A stretch of DNA of 64,000 nucleotides, taken from Candidatus Moranbacteria bacterium RIFCSPHIGHO2_01_FULL_55_24 (GTDB lineage Bacteria > Patescibacteria > Paceibacteria > Moranbacterales > UBA1568). The stretch's first letter is position 1. Each line of letters starts with the position of its first letter. The translations under genes were made by a program, and so were the position numbers. Shown piece after piece: positions 30,632 through 37,598 of this stretch. The notes under the pieces are model-generated. The model made no database searches and was not told the origin of the DNA. It saw only the letters and a list, made by a program, of their open reading frames with translations. The stretch spans positions 1 through 64,000 of the forward strand of contig MFRW01000002.1 in assembly GCA_001786575.1 (NCBI GenBank), given 5' to 3'.

Positions 30632-31930
30632 ATGAGGCAAATTTTCATACGTCTGGCGAAAAACTCCTTTATTCGGAACAGCTTCGTGCTCTTTGCGGGC
30701 ACGATGATCGTGAACGTCTTGAACTACGTGTTTCACCTGGTGGTGGGTCGCATGGTAGAGCCGGCGGCGTACGGGGAAATCGAGTCGCTTATCTCGCTTC
30801 TGGCGATTATTTCCGTGCCGGCTGCTACGCTGACGCTCATCGCCACCAAATACGCGGCCAATATGAAGGCAGGCCAGGATACGCGCGGGGTGCGCATCCT
30901 CTCGCGTTACCTCAACCGCAAGCTTTTCTTTTACGGATTGCCCCTGCTCGTGCTCGCGTTCTGCCTGACTCCTCTGGTGAAGCGCTTTCTCAATATCGGG
31001 AGCAATCTCCCGATCCTCTACCTGTGGGGAGTGATGGCGCTTTCTTTCCTAAGCGCGGTGACGGCCGGGATCCTCACGGGATGGCAGAAATTTTTCCATA
31101 CCAATATCTCCGGAGTGCTTTCTACGATCCTGAAGCTCGGAGCTGCTTTCTTGTTCATCCGCTGGGGGTTCGGGGTGAGCGGAGTGATCGGAAGCTATGC
31201 TCTGGCGATACTTTTCGGATATCTCATCTCCCTCTTTTTTCTCCGGCGCTTCTTTTATCAAGACGCTTCTCCGGAGGATAAGTCCGTGGAACCGCACTTC
31301 CCTTCGCTCAAGGGGTACGTACTCCCGGCTTTCTACGGGACGCTCGCTGTTGCGATTCTCGGAAATGCGGATATGATCTTCGCCAAGCATCACCTGGGGG
31401 CAGAGGCATCCGGAGAGTACGGAGCGCTCTTCATAGTAGCGAAAACGATCTTCTTCGTCACCGGCGTGCTGACCACGGTGCTTTTCGCGATGTCGGCGGA
31501 AGAGAGCGCGAGCGAAAAAAGAGCGACGTACACCTTCCGGATCGCGGCAGGACTCACCTGTCTTACGGCTCTCGTCTCGGTATTCTTTTTCTCGCTTTTT
31601 CCGGGCTTGGTGATGGGGGTATTCTTCGGAGAGAAGTATCTGGCTGTAAGCCATCTTCTGGGATGGTTCGCGCTCGCGGCCGGGACATACTCGATTGCCA
31701 ACCTGTTTCTCCAGTATCTCCTCTCGCTCCATAAGACTCGCATAGCCTCGCTCTTTTTGGCTCTTTCCGGCCTAGAAATAGCCGCTTTGTTTTTCTTCGG
31801 AGAGGGCTTGTATGCTATAATCGGGATAACAATCGGGACACAGATGCTTGCCGCTCTCCTGGGCCTCTTTTTCGTGCTGAAGGAAAACCATCATGCCAAA
31901 GCTGATTTCTATCGTCATCCCAGTCTATAA
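30632..31930 (+). CDS. Wzx-like polysaccharide flippase
   Basis: A 432-aa membrane protein of the MOP superfamily with about 12 spans, most like O-antigen or teichoic-type exporters (polysaccharide biosynthesis protein family). Seen: NSFVLFAGTMIVNVLNYVFHLVVGRM near the start, then PAAYGEIESLISLLAI and a C-terminal LQYLLSLHKTRIASLF resembling the family. It would move lipid-linked oligosaccharides across the membrane. ATG 30632 was chosen; a TTG eight codons upstream (30608) is in frame. The end overlaps the next gene by 38 bp. Confidence 0.88.
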   Translation: MRQIFIRLAKNSFIRNSFVLFAGTMIVNVLNYVFHLVVGRMVEPAAYGEIESLISLLAIISVPAATLTLIATKYAANMKAGQDTRGVRILSRYLNRKLFFYGLPLLVLAFCLTPLVKRFLNIGSNLPILYLWGVMALSFLSAVTAGILTGWQKFFHTNISGVLSTILKLGAAFLFIRWGFGVSGVIGSYALAILFGYLISLFFLRRFFYQDASPEDKSVEPHFPSLKGYVLPAFYGTLAVAILGNADMIFAKHHLGAEASGEYGALFIVAKTIFFVTGVLTTVLFAMSAEESASEKRATYTFRIAAGLTCLTALVSVFFFSLFPGLVMGVFFGEKYLAVSHLLGWFALAAGTYSIANLFLQYLLSLHKTRIASLFLALSGLEIAALFFFGEGLYAIIGITIGTQMLAALLGLFFVLKENHHAKADFYRHPSL

Positions 31931-32846
31931 CGAGGAGAAGAATGTCCCTGCGGTAGCAGGGGCGCTTCGCGATGTCTTGGCCGGTTTGTCGTACGACTAT
32001 GAGATCATTTTCGTAAACGACGGCAGCCGCGATAACAGTCTGCCGGAAATCTGCCGCTTGTCGCAGAATGACGCGCGGATCAAAGGCATCGACTTTTCCC
32101 GGAATTTCGGCAAGGAAGCGGCCACATCGGCCGGCTGCCATGCGGCGGCAGGGGATGCGGTCATCACCATGGATGCCGATCTCCAGCACCCGCCGGCCTT
32201 GATCCCGGAGCTCATCAGGCACTGGGAGGACGGCGCGGAAGTCGTCTATACCGTCCGCAAGAAGACGAAAGGCATCAACATAATGAAAAAGATTACTTCC
32301 AGCCTGTATTACTGGATGTTCAAGAAGATGTCCTCGGTGGCGACGGAACCGCGTTCGACGGACTTCCGCCTCATGGACAAGAAAGTGATCGAGATGTTCC
32401 GGCGCCTGCCGGAGCGCGGGCGCATGTTCCGCGGCCTGATCGATTGGATGGGATTCAAGCGCCAGCGGGTAGAGTTCGATGCGAATGAGAGGCTCCACGG
32501 GAAAGCCGGATACTCGTACCAGAAGCTCTTCCGCCTGGCTATGAACAGCTTCACGTCCTTTTCCCTTCTGCCCCTGAAGCTGGCCGGTTATCTGGGGCTA
32601 CTTATTACCTTTTTCAGCGGATTGCTCCTCTTGATAATGTTAGCGGCACGCTGGGGATTTAATCCTCATCTTTTTACTCCGCTTTCAGTACTAGCGACAA
32701 TAAATATTTTCTTGGTAGGCATCGTTCTCATCTCTCTCGGTTTCATCGCGCTCTATATCGCCCGTATCCACGACGAAGTGATCGACCGCCCGCTCTATAT
32801 CGTAAGAGAAAAGATCAATCTGGATAACGGGATGAAAGGGGAATAA
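31893..32846 (+). CDS. GtrB/DPM1-like GT2 glycosyltransferase
   Basis: Transfers a sugar from a nucleotide donor to polyprenyl phosphate, giving a lipid-linked sugar used by GT-C enzymes outside the membrane. The 317-aa product has the GT2 motifs ISIVIPVYNEEKNV, IIFVNDGSRDNS, MDADLQHPP (metal-binding DxD as DAD) and the FRGLIDWMGFKRQRV acceptor motif, then two C-terminal spans (about 232-255 and 266-290), as in GtrB. It overlaps the flippase gene by 38 bp. Candidates for users of its product are the GT39-type gene at 49334 and the GT-C-like proteins at 56607 and 61180. Confidence 0.93.
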   Translation: MPKLISIVIPVYNEEKNVPAVAGALRDVLAGLSYDYEIIFVNDGSRDNSLPEICRLSQNDARIKGIDFSRNFGKEAATSAGCHAAAGDAVITMDADLQHPPALIPELIRHWEDGAEVVYTVRKKTKGINIMKKITSSLYYWMFKKMSSVATEPRSTDFRLMDKKVIEMFRRLPERGRMFRGLIDWMGFKRQRVEFDANERLHGKAGYSYQKLFRLAMNSFTSFSLLPLKLAGYLGLLITFFSGLLLLIMLAARWGFNPHLFTPLSVLATINIFLVGIVLISLGFIALYIARIHDEVIDRPLYIVREKINLDNGMKGE

Positions 32847-32863
32847 TAATCTTTAGATACTTT

Positions 32864-33820
32864 ATGATGGAAAAGAAGAAAATTCTTGTAACTGGCGGCG
32901 CTGGTTTTATCGGGTCGCATCTCTGCCGCAGGCTTTTGGACGAAGGGCACGAAGTGCTCTGCGTGGACAACTTCTTCACCGGGAACAAGGACAATATCCT
33001 GGACCTCCTCTCGAACCCTCGCTTCGAATTTCTCCGGCATGACGTCACCTTCCCGCTCTATGTCGAAGTAGACCAGATCTACAACCTGGCTTGCCCGGCC
33101 TCGCCGATCCATTATCAGTTCGACCCGGTGCAGACTACCAAAACTTCGGTGCACGGCGCCATCAATATGCTGGGTCTGGCCAAGCGCACCAAGGCCAAGA
33201 TTCTCCAGGCTTCGACGAGCGAGGTCTACGGCGATCCGGAAATGCACCCGCAGAGAGAGGACTACTGGGGCCACGTTAATCCGATCGGCTTCCGTTCCTG
33301 CTACGATGAGGGCAAACGCTGCGCGGAGACGCTCTTCTTCGACTACTACCGCCAGCACAAGCTCGATATCCGCGTCATCCGTATCTTCAATACCTACGGG
33401 CCGAACATGCATCCTGCTGACGGGCGGGTGGTATCGAACTTTATCGTCCAAGCGCTTAGGAATAAAGATATCACCATCTATGGGGATGGCTCGCAGACGC
33501 GAAGCTTCCAGTATGTGGACGATCTGATCGATGGCATGATCCTCATGATGAACAACAAGGATGGCTTCATCGGGCCGGTGAATATGGGAAATCCGGGGGA
33601 ATTCACCATCAAAGAATTAGCCGAAAAGGTGCTCCACATGCTTCCTGACAGCACGAGCAAGATCGTGTACAAGGATCTGCCGCATGATGACCCCAAGCAG
33701 CGTCAGCCGGACATCTCTCTTGCCAAGGAGAAGCTCGTGGGATGGGAGCCGAAAGTCGGGCTCGATGAGGGGCTTGAGAAGACAATCGATTACTTCAAAC
33801 ACAGCCTCTCGCTCATGTAA
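32864..33820 (+). CDS. UDP-glucuronate decarboxylase (UDP-xylose synthase)
   Basis: Converts UDP-glucuronate to UDP-xylose. The 318-aa extended short-chain dehydrogenase has the GGAGFIGS nucleotide-binding motif (residues 11-18), the LACPASPIHYQ substrate motif, T118-S119-E120, the catalytic Y147-x-x-x-K151 in RSCYDEGKR, and the YGDGSQTRSFQYV segment with the conserved Arg. NxIGxRSCYDEGKR is typical of the UXS group rather than of dTDP-glucose dehydratases. No UDP-glucose 6-dehydrogenase is in the window. ATG 32864 and 32867 are both possible. Confidence 0.93.
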   Translation: MMEKKKILVTGGAGFIGSHLCRRLLDEGHEVLCVDNFFTGNKDNILDLLSNPRFEFLRHDVTFPLYVEVDQIYNLACPASPIHYQFDPVQTTKTSVHGAINMLGLAKRTKAKILQASTSEVYGDPEMHPQREDYWGHVNPIGFRSCYDEGKRCAETLFFDYYRQHKLDIRVIRIFNTYGPNMHPADGRVVSNFIVQALRNKDITIYGDGSQTRSFQYVDDLIDGMILMMNNKDGFIGPVNMGNPGEFTIKELAEKVLHMLPDSTSKIVYKDLPHDDPKQRQPDISLAKEKLVGWEPKVGLDEGLEKTIDYFKHSLSLM

Positions 33821-33857
33821 GAAGGGTGGCCGAAGCTAAACCGTTCCTCGTTCTATT

Positions 33858-34544
33858 ATGAAAGCCATTATTCTCGCGGCCGGGATAGGAAATCGAATGA
33901 TGCCGCTTACTGAAAAAATTCCTAAGCCGATGCTGCGGTTATCCGGCAAGCCTTTGCTCGAACATATTCTTGAGTATCTTCCCCAGGAGATAGACGAAAT
34001 TATCATGGTAGTGGGGTACAAGAAAGAAGTGATACAAGATTACTTCAAGGAGTCTTTTCAAGGAAGAAAGATAACCTATCTTGTGCAAGAGAATCCCGCA
34101 GGGACTTTTGATGCGCTAAGTCTCTCTCGTCCGTACCTGGAAGATGGCGAGCGTTTTCTGCTTACTTTCGGGGATGATATCTATGATAGAGAAAGTGTGG
34201 CGCGGTGCCTGCGTCACTCGTACGCTTTCCTCATCGGCGAGGTAGCTGATCCTCGGCGCTACGGTGTGGTTGTGTTCAATGAGGACGGGGAGACGATTCA
34301 AGAAATAGAGGAGAAGCCGGCGCATCCAAAGTCAAACTTTGTTGCGCCCGGGGTGTACATAGTAGATACGAGTATCTTTGATTATGCTCCTGATGCCCAG
34401 CTCTCCCAGGAGCATTACCTGACGAATATGTTCAATCAGTTCGTAAAAGAGAACAGAGTTTTTGTAGAAAAAGTGGGTTTTTGGCTCACATTTGCTTATC
34501 CGGAGGATCTCGAGAAAGCTGAAGAATTACTGAAGCGACGCTAG
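33858..34544 (+). CDS. NDP-sugar nucleotidyltransferase
   Basis: A 228-aa nucleotidyltransferase of the RmlA/GalU fold. Seen: AIILAAGIGNRMMPLTEKIPKPML (the GxGxRMxPLT signature), a metal-binding FGDDIYD segment, and EEKPAHPKSNFVAPGVYI. It is short, lacking any C-terminal left-handed helix domain. It presumably activates a hexose-1-phosphate, but neither the sugar nor the nucleotide can be read from the sequence. It follows the UDP-glucuronate decarboxylase by 37 bp and closes the operon before the island of singly transcribed genes. Confidence 0.85.
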   Translation: MKAIILAAGIGNRMMPLTEKIPKPMLRLSGKPLLEHILEYLPQEIDEIIMVVGYKKEVIQDYFKESFQGRKITYLVQENPAGTFDALSLSRPYLEDGERFLLTFGDDIYDRESVARCLRHSYAFLIGEVADPRRYGVVVFNEDGETIQEIEEKPAHPKSNFVAPGVYIVDTSIFDYAPDAQLSQEHYLTNMFNQFVKENRVFVEKVGFWLTFAYPEDLEKAEELLKRR

Positions 34545-34585
34545 AATCAGCGTTGTTTGGCCGGTGTTGATGCTGATATTCTTTC

Positions 34586-34614
34586 TTGACATAAATGAAA
34601 TTATATAGTATAAT
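34586..34614 (+). promoter_or_regulatory. Fully consensus promoter of the NUDIX gene
   Basis: TTGACA (34586-34591), 17 bp, TATAAT (34609-34614). Predicted start near 34621, giving a leader of about 75 nt. Confidence 0.92.
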
Positions 34615-34621
34615 TTTTTTT

Positions 34622-34655
34622 CTAGTAATAGCGCTAGAAAGCTAGCGAATGCTAG
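34622..34655 (+). promoter_or_regulatory. CTAG-rich leader hairpin of the NUDIX mRNA
   Basis: CGCTAG (34632-34637), loop AAAG, CTAGCG (34642-34647), with an outer CTAG/CTAG pair (34622-34625, 34652-34655). It starts at the predicted 5' end of the message. No T-run follows, so it is not a terminator; it may stabilise the message or serve regulation. Confidence 0.5.
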
Positions 34656-34694
34656 TGTTTAGTTCTTAAAAACATCCGAATCAAGGAGAAATCT

Positions 34695-35237
34695 ATGAGC
34701 GAACTGCTAGACGTATTGGACGAGCAAGGAATACAGACTGGTGTCAGCGTCCAAAGGTCAGAAGTGCACAAGAACGGTCTCTGGCACGGGACGGTTCACA
34801 TATATGTTTGCAGGATGATCGGTCAGAAGGTCGAAATCCTCGTCCACTTGAGGTCGGCTAGCAAGGATCTCTACCCGAATACGTGGGATCCGGTCTTAGG
34901 CGGCCATATCCAAGCTGGGAACACCCCAATTCAGACCGTCGAGGAAGAACTTAGTCAAGAAGTCGGGCTTTCTATATCTCCAGAGGACTTGATTGTCGGG
35001 CCGATAGTGAAAGCCGACAAGGGTTCAGATAAAGAGTTCAACCACATCTTTGTGTACCTGTTTCCTTCTGATGCATCTGTGTATTTCAAGGACAATGAAG
35101 TACAAGAGGTTCGGTGGATGGAACTCGATGAAGTATTGCGAGCTATCGAGACCGCTCCTACCGAATGGCGGCCGACATGCGATGAGTTCTTGGCCGCTTA
35201 TCCGGCAGTGACTTCCTTGCTCAAAGCACATAGCTAG
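34695..35237 (+). CDS. NUDIX-family hydrolase with a degenerate box (Idi-like)
   Basis: A 180-aa protein of the NUDIX fold, closest by pattern to the isopentenyl-diphosphate-isomerase-like branch (MSELLDVLDEQG..., LWHGTVHIYV, RSASKDLYPNTWDPVLGGHI). The NUDIX box is recognisable (GGHIQAG through EELSQEVGL), but the first Glu of GX5EX7REUXEEXGU is Asn and the Arg is Glu, so metal-dependent catalysis may be altered. The start has AAGGAGA (34684 on) 6 bases ahead of ATG 34695. It is monocistronic, with its own consensus promoter and terminator, unlike the operons around it. Confidence 0.85.
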   Translation: MSELLDVLDEQGIQTGVSVQRSEVHKNGLWHGTVHIYVCRMIGQKVEILVHLRSASKDLYPNTWDPVLGGHIQAGNTPIQTVEEELSQEVGLSISPEDLIVGPIVKADKGSDKEFNHIFVYLFPSDASVYFKDNEVQEVRWMELDEVLRAIETAPTEWRPTCDEFLAAYPAVTSLLKAHS

Positions 35238-35267
35238 GCCGACGGCGGCAAGATTACAGAGTACTAT

Positions 35268-35306
35268 AAAGACCACTGGCGAACTCGCTAGCGGTCTTTC
35301 TTTTTT
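35268..35306. terminator. Terminator after the NUDIX gene, shared with the convergent gene
   Basis: AAAGACC (35268-35274) and GGTCTTT (35293-35299) flank an inner TGGCG/CGCTA stem; the T-run is 35297-35306 on the plus strand. The convergent 2H-type gene ends 13 bp beyond it; on the minus strand only a short T-run follows. Confidence 0.85.
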
Positions 35307-35318
35307 ATCGTACTAATA

Positions 35319-35837
35319 TTACTGCTCGAGGAAAAAAGTCTCTAGTTTAGTCCATTGCTTCGTTTCTCCTTCTGTACGCCAGAGCTCGATTGTTTTTGCA
35401 AAGAAAACCGATTCTATTGATTCCAAAGCGGCCTGGAGTGACTGGATATCGTTTAATGCGAACTCTCCGTAGGCGATACTCAAGTGGGGGAAGTGCTCTT
35501 TTTCTGGCAATCCGAAATGTTGACGGCTCTCTTCGTAGATTTGCATAATTTCAGGAGTCTTTTTTACTTTCAGAAAGAGTGCCTGGAAATAGGTTTCGTA
35601 GGAATCAATGCCGCACGTCTGTATTTCTAGAGGTTTGAGGGTTTTTGAAAGTGTCTGTGTCTTCTCTCGGACATTTTTTTCAAGGTCTTGAATTCCGCCA
35701 AGCAAGGTAACATGAGGCTCAAATAGCGGTGTCTGGTATTTGAGTGCAATATCCTTTATTCGCTCGGAAAGAGCGAGGTATGCTTGGGAATCTGTATCTG
35801 GCACGAGCCAAAGCGAGTATCCTATTGCTTTTGACAT
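35319..35837 (-). CDS. 2H phosphoesterase / cyclic phosphodiesterase-like protein
   Basis: A 172-aa protein of the 2H phosphoesterase superfamily (2'-5' RNA ligase, LigT, cyclic phosphodiesterase). The two H-x-T/S motifs are clear: PHVTLLGG (about residues 42-49) and PHLSIAYG (about 117-124), which in the family form a symmetric active site cutting 2',3'-cyclic phosphates. The N-terminal GYSLWLVP and the C-terminal FFAKTIELWRTEG fit the plant/yeast cyclic phosphodiesterase type. The substrate is unknown. It is the only ordinary-sized gene on the minus strand in this window. AGAGAG lies about 9 bases ahead of the ATG. Confidence 0.85.
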   Translation of the reverse strand: MSKAIGYSLWLVPDTDSQAYLALSERIKDIALKYQTPLFEPHVTLLGGIQDLEKNVREKTQTLSKTLKPLEIQTCGIDSYETYFQALFLKVKKTPEIMQIYEESRQHFGLPEKEHFPHLSIAYGEFALNDIQSLQAALESIESVFFAKTIELWRTEGETKQWTKLETFFLEQ

Positions 35838-35869
35838 ACACTTTCTCTCTTAATAAAGCCTTAAATACA

Positions 35870-35878
35870 GTATATCAC
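35870..35878 (-). promoter_or_regulatory. Extended -10 promoter of the 2H gene
   Basis: On the minus strand TGATATACT (complement of 35870-35878), an extended -10 of the type seen elsewhere in the window. No clear -35. Predicted start near 35863, about 26 nt ahead of the ATG. Confidence 0.55.
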
Positions 35879-35890
35879 CGACTACTTTGC

Positions 35891-35919
35891 TTGACATAAT
35901 ATACAATATGTGCTAGAAT
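35891..35919 (+). promoter_or_regulatory. Strong promoter of the cupin gene
   Basis: TTGACA (35891-35896), 17 bp, TAGAAT (35914-35919), plus an extended TG (35911-35912). Predicted start near 35926. It stands divergently to the 2H promoter. Confidence 0.9.
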
Positions 35920-36006
35920 GTTATGTCGTTGTGTAATACATAGCGATAGAGTTCCTTTCAGCGATGAGAGGCACCGAAAGTACAGCACCTTAGCACGGAG
36001 GGTCTC

Positions 36007-36465
36007 ATGCCCAAACTTAGCGTGGAAGAAATGACGCAATATGGCGTCGTGGTCGATGGCGAAGTGATGGACAACGGCGAGCAGCGCTTCCGCCTTATGT
36101 TGAATGGCAATGGGTACGTCTGGACACAGCCGTCGGCAGATCAGCCGCCAGCTTGGCAGAATGCCCACCTGCACAAGGGTGTGCTCGAGACGTACATCGT
36201 CCAGACTGGCAAGATAGCTGTCGCTTCCCTCTACGAGGGAGAGCGTATGGTGAAGATCTACCATGCCGGCGATGTCGTCACGACGGAACTGAACGTTCCG
36301 CACAACGTGTACCTCTTTGCCGGCGCCGGCATCCATACGGTCAAGCACGGAACGCCGATCGGTAACCCCGAGAAGAGCGGTGCTGACTGGTACCCGGCAG
36401 ATCCGGACTTCGATGTCTGGTCGAAATCTCTCAACGAGGCGACGATTAACGAACTTGCTTCGTGA
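36007..36465 (+). CDS. Cupin-fold protein, function unknown
   Basis: A 152-aa protein with an exact cupin motif 1: HLHKGVLETYIVQTG fits HxHx4Ex6G, giving two His and one Glu as metal ligands. A later G-D-V...P-H-N segment (GDVVTTELNVPHNVYLFAG) fits motif 2 with its third His. Flanking regions do not point to a particular enzyme; possible roles are sugar isomerisation, dioxygenation or ligand binding. The start has GGAGGG (35997-36002) 4 bases ahead of ATG 36007. It has its own strong promoter, and tandem hairpins follow it. Confidence 0.8.
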   Translation: MPKLSVEEMTQYGVVVDGEVMDNGEQRFRLMLNGNGYVWTQPSADQPPAWQNAHLHKGVLETYIVQTGKIAVASLYEGERMVKIYHAGDVVTTELNVPHNVYLFAGAGIHTVKHGTPIGNPEKSGADWYPADPDFDVWSKSLNEATINELAS

Positions 36466-36487
36466 TCAGAACCGGATTCGAAACTTC

Positions 36488-36509
36488 CCAGGTTTTGTTA
36501 CAAACCTGG
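36488..36509 (+). terminator. First of two tandem hairpins after the cupin gene
   Basis: CCAGGTTT (36488-36495), 6-nt loop, AAACCTGG (36502-36509). No T-run follows, so it may help stall polymerase or protect the message end. Confidence 0.5.
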
Positions 36510-36515
36510 ACCTTG

Positions 36516-36546
36516 AGCGCTGTGAAGAAATTCACGGCGCTTTTTT
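36516..36546 (+). terminator. Strong terminator after the cupin gene
   Basis: AGCGCTGTGAA (36516-36526), loop GAAA, TTCACGGCGCT (36531-36541), T-run 36541-36546. An 11-bp stem with one T-G pair. Confidence 0.92.
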
Positions 36547-36623
36547 CTTAAAAAAATCTCTCCTGACCTTAAGGATGGACCTACGATGTAGAACCAGTGT
36601 CTTTTCAGAAGACTATAATGAGC

Positions 36624-36652
36624 TTGACAAATCTGATAAAAAATGTTTTTAT
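36624..36652 (+). promoter_or_regulatory. Probable promoter of the 248-aa unknown gene
   Basis: TTGACA (36624-36629), 17 bp, TTTTAT (36647-36652). A lone TATAAT (36614-36619) just upstream is an alternative -10 without a good -35. The non-coding gap 36547-36721 holds this promoter and a leader of about 60 nt. Confidence 0.6.
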
Positions 36653-36721
36653 GTAGTGTCTGGGTATAAGATTCAGACCCCGATATTTCGTCGGATGTTC
36701 TTTACAAGAGAGGAATTCATC

Positions 36722-37468
36722 ATGTGCTTCAATGTGCTGAAAACCCTGATTTTTTCGATGGATCGTCTCCTCTATTATCCGCCGATCGAAGAGGAGATCG
36801 AATGGAACATGGAGCGGCTCTACCGCTTTCAGCAGCCGGAGACTATCACCGAAGAAGACGTCGTCAACAAGGTACTCCGTGGCTGGGCCAGGCCGGTCAT
36901 GATCAAGAACTGCGGCCGTTTGATTTCTGTGTCTAGCGAACAGGGGGAGGGCAGCCGGATGATATTCAAAGACGGCAAGTTGCTCCGGGAATCAAGTCCC
37001 GAAGAACTCCGCAAGCAGGTTGAGGCCTTCGAGCAGCGGATGACCAGAGATACCCCGAAGCTTCGCCAAGAGTTCGAACACGCCGTAATCGACGGCAAAC
37101 GCGTCGTCGAAGTCGGTGATATGGTTTGGTGGCAAAACACTGACCACACTCAACTTCTCGCCGCGTGTCGGCTGGAAGATGGTTCGTTCTTGGTACTTGG
37201 CTATGACGATGGTACGTTCGTCATTCCCAAGCCCAGCAGGCACTCATGGGTGCTTAGTGGACTCGAGGTATTGCCGAAGCTTGAACTTGATGATGGGAAA
37301 ATCAACATCCATTTCGGGGAAGAACATTACCTCATGGCTGCGTACAGCTATGACGAAAACGATGGTCGACACAAGTGGATGTATGTCGGCACCGGTTATA
37401 GCGGGGATGCTGCTCTCGAGGCATTTGCCAAGCATGGCATGAGTTTTCATGCCGAAAGTGACGAGTAG
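36722..37468 (+). CDS. Unknown 248-aa protein
   Basis: I do not recognise this family. The product begins MCFNVLKTLIFSMDRLLYYPP, has an acidic helical part (about 22-45), an SSEQGEG stretch, a charged helix (about 88-120), then a beta-rich half with several Trp (VGDMVWWQN, HSWVLSG, GRHKWMYVG). No signal peptide or clear span is seen. The frame stays open upstream to 36317, but that part covers the cupin gene and its terminator; AGAGAGGA 7 bases before ATG 36722 decides the start. It has its own promoter and a strong terminator. Confidence 0.7.
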   Translation: MCFNVLKTLIFSMDRLLYYPPIEEEIEWNMERLYRFQQPETITEEDVVNKVLRGWARPVMIKNCGRLISVSSEQGEGSRMIFKDGKLLRESSPEELRKQVEAFEQRMTRDTPKLRQEFEHAVIDGKRVVEVGDMVWWQNTDHTQLLAACRLEDGSFLVLGYDDGTFVIPKPSRHSWVLSGLEVLPKLELDDGKINIHFGEEHYLMAAYSYDENDGRHKWMYVGTGYSGDAALEAFAKHGMSFHAESDE

Positions 37469-37494
37469 AGGCAGTTTATCGGAGTTGAATTGAC

Positions 37495-37526
37495 AAGGCG
37501 TTTCCCTACAGGGGAGACGCCTTTTT
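37495..37526 (+). terminator. Strong terminator closing the island of single genes
   Basis: AAGGCGTTTCCC (37495-37506), short loop, GGGAGACGCCTT (37512-37523), then TTT (37522-37526). A 12-bp stem with one T-G pair. Confidence 0.9.
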
Positions 37527-37560
37527 CTTTTACCGGCGCCTTTTCCGGGCAGGGAGGATT

Positions 37561-37569
37561 TGCTATACT
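37561..37569 (+). promoter_or_regulatory. Extended -10 promoter
   Basis: TGCTATACT: TG at 37561-37562, TATACT at 37564-37569. No clear -35. Predicted start near 37576, 23 nt before ATG 37599. Confidence 0.65.
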
Positions 37570-37598
37570 GCGGGCAATGGAGTTCCCATACTATTTTT

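Noticed and set aside
36317..36721. Upstream extension of the 248-aa protein
   Set aside because: It would cover the end of the cupin gene, a strong terminator and the promoter; the ribosome-binding site supports ATG 36722.
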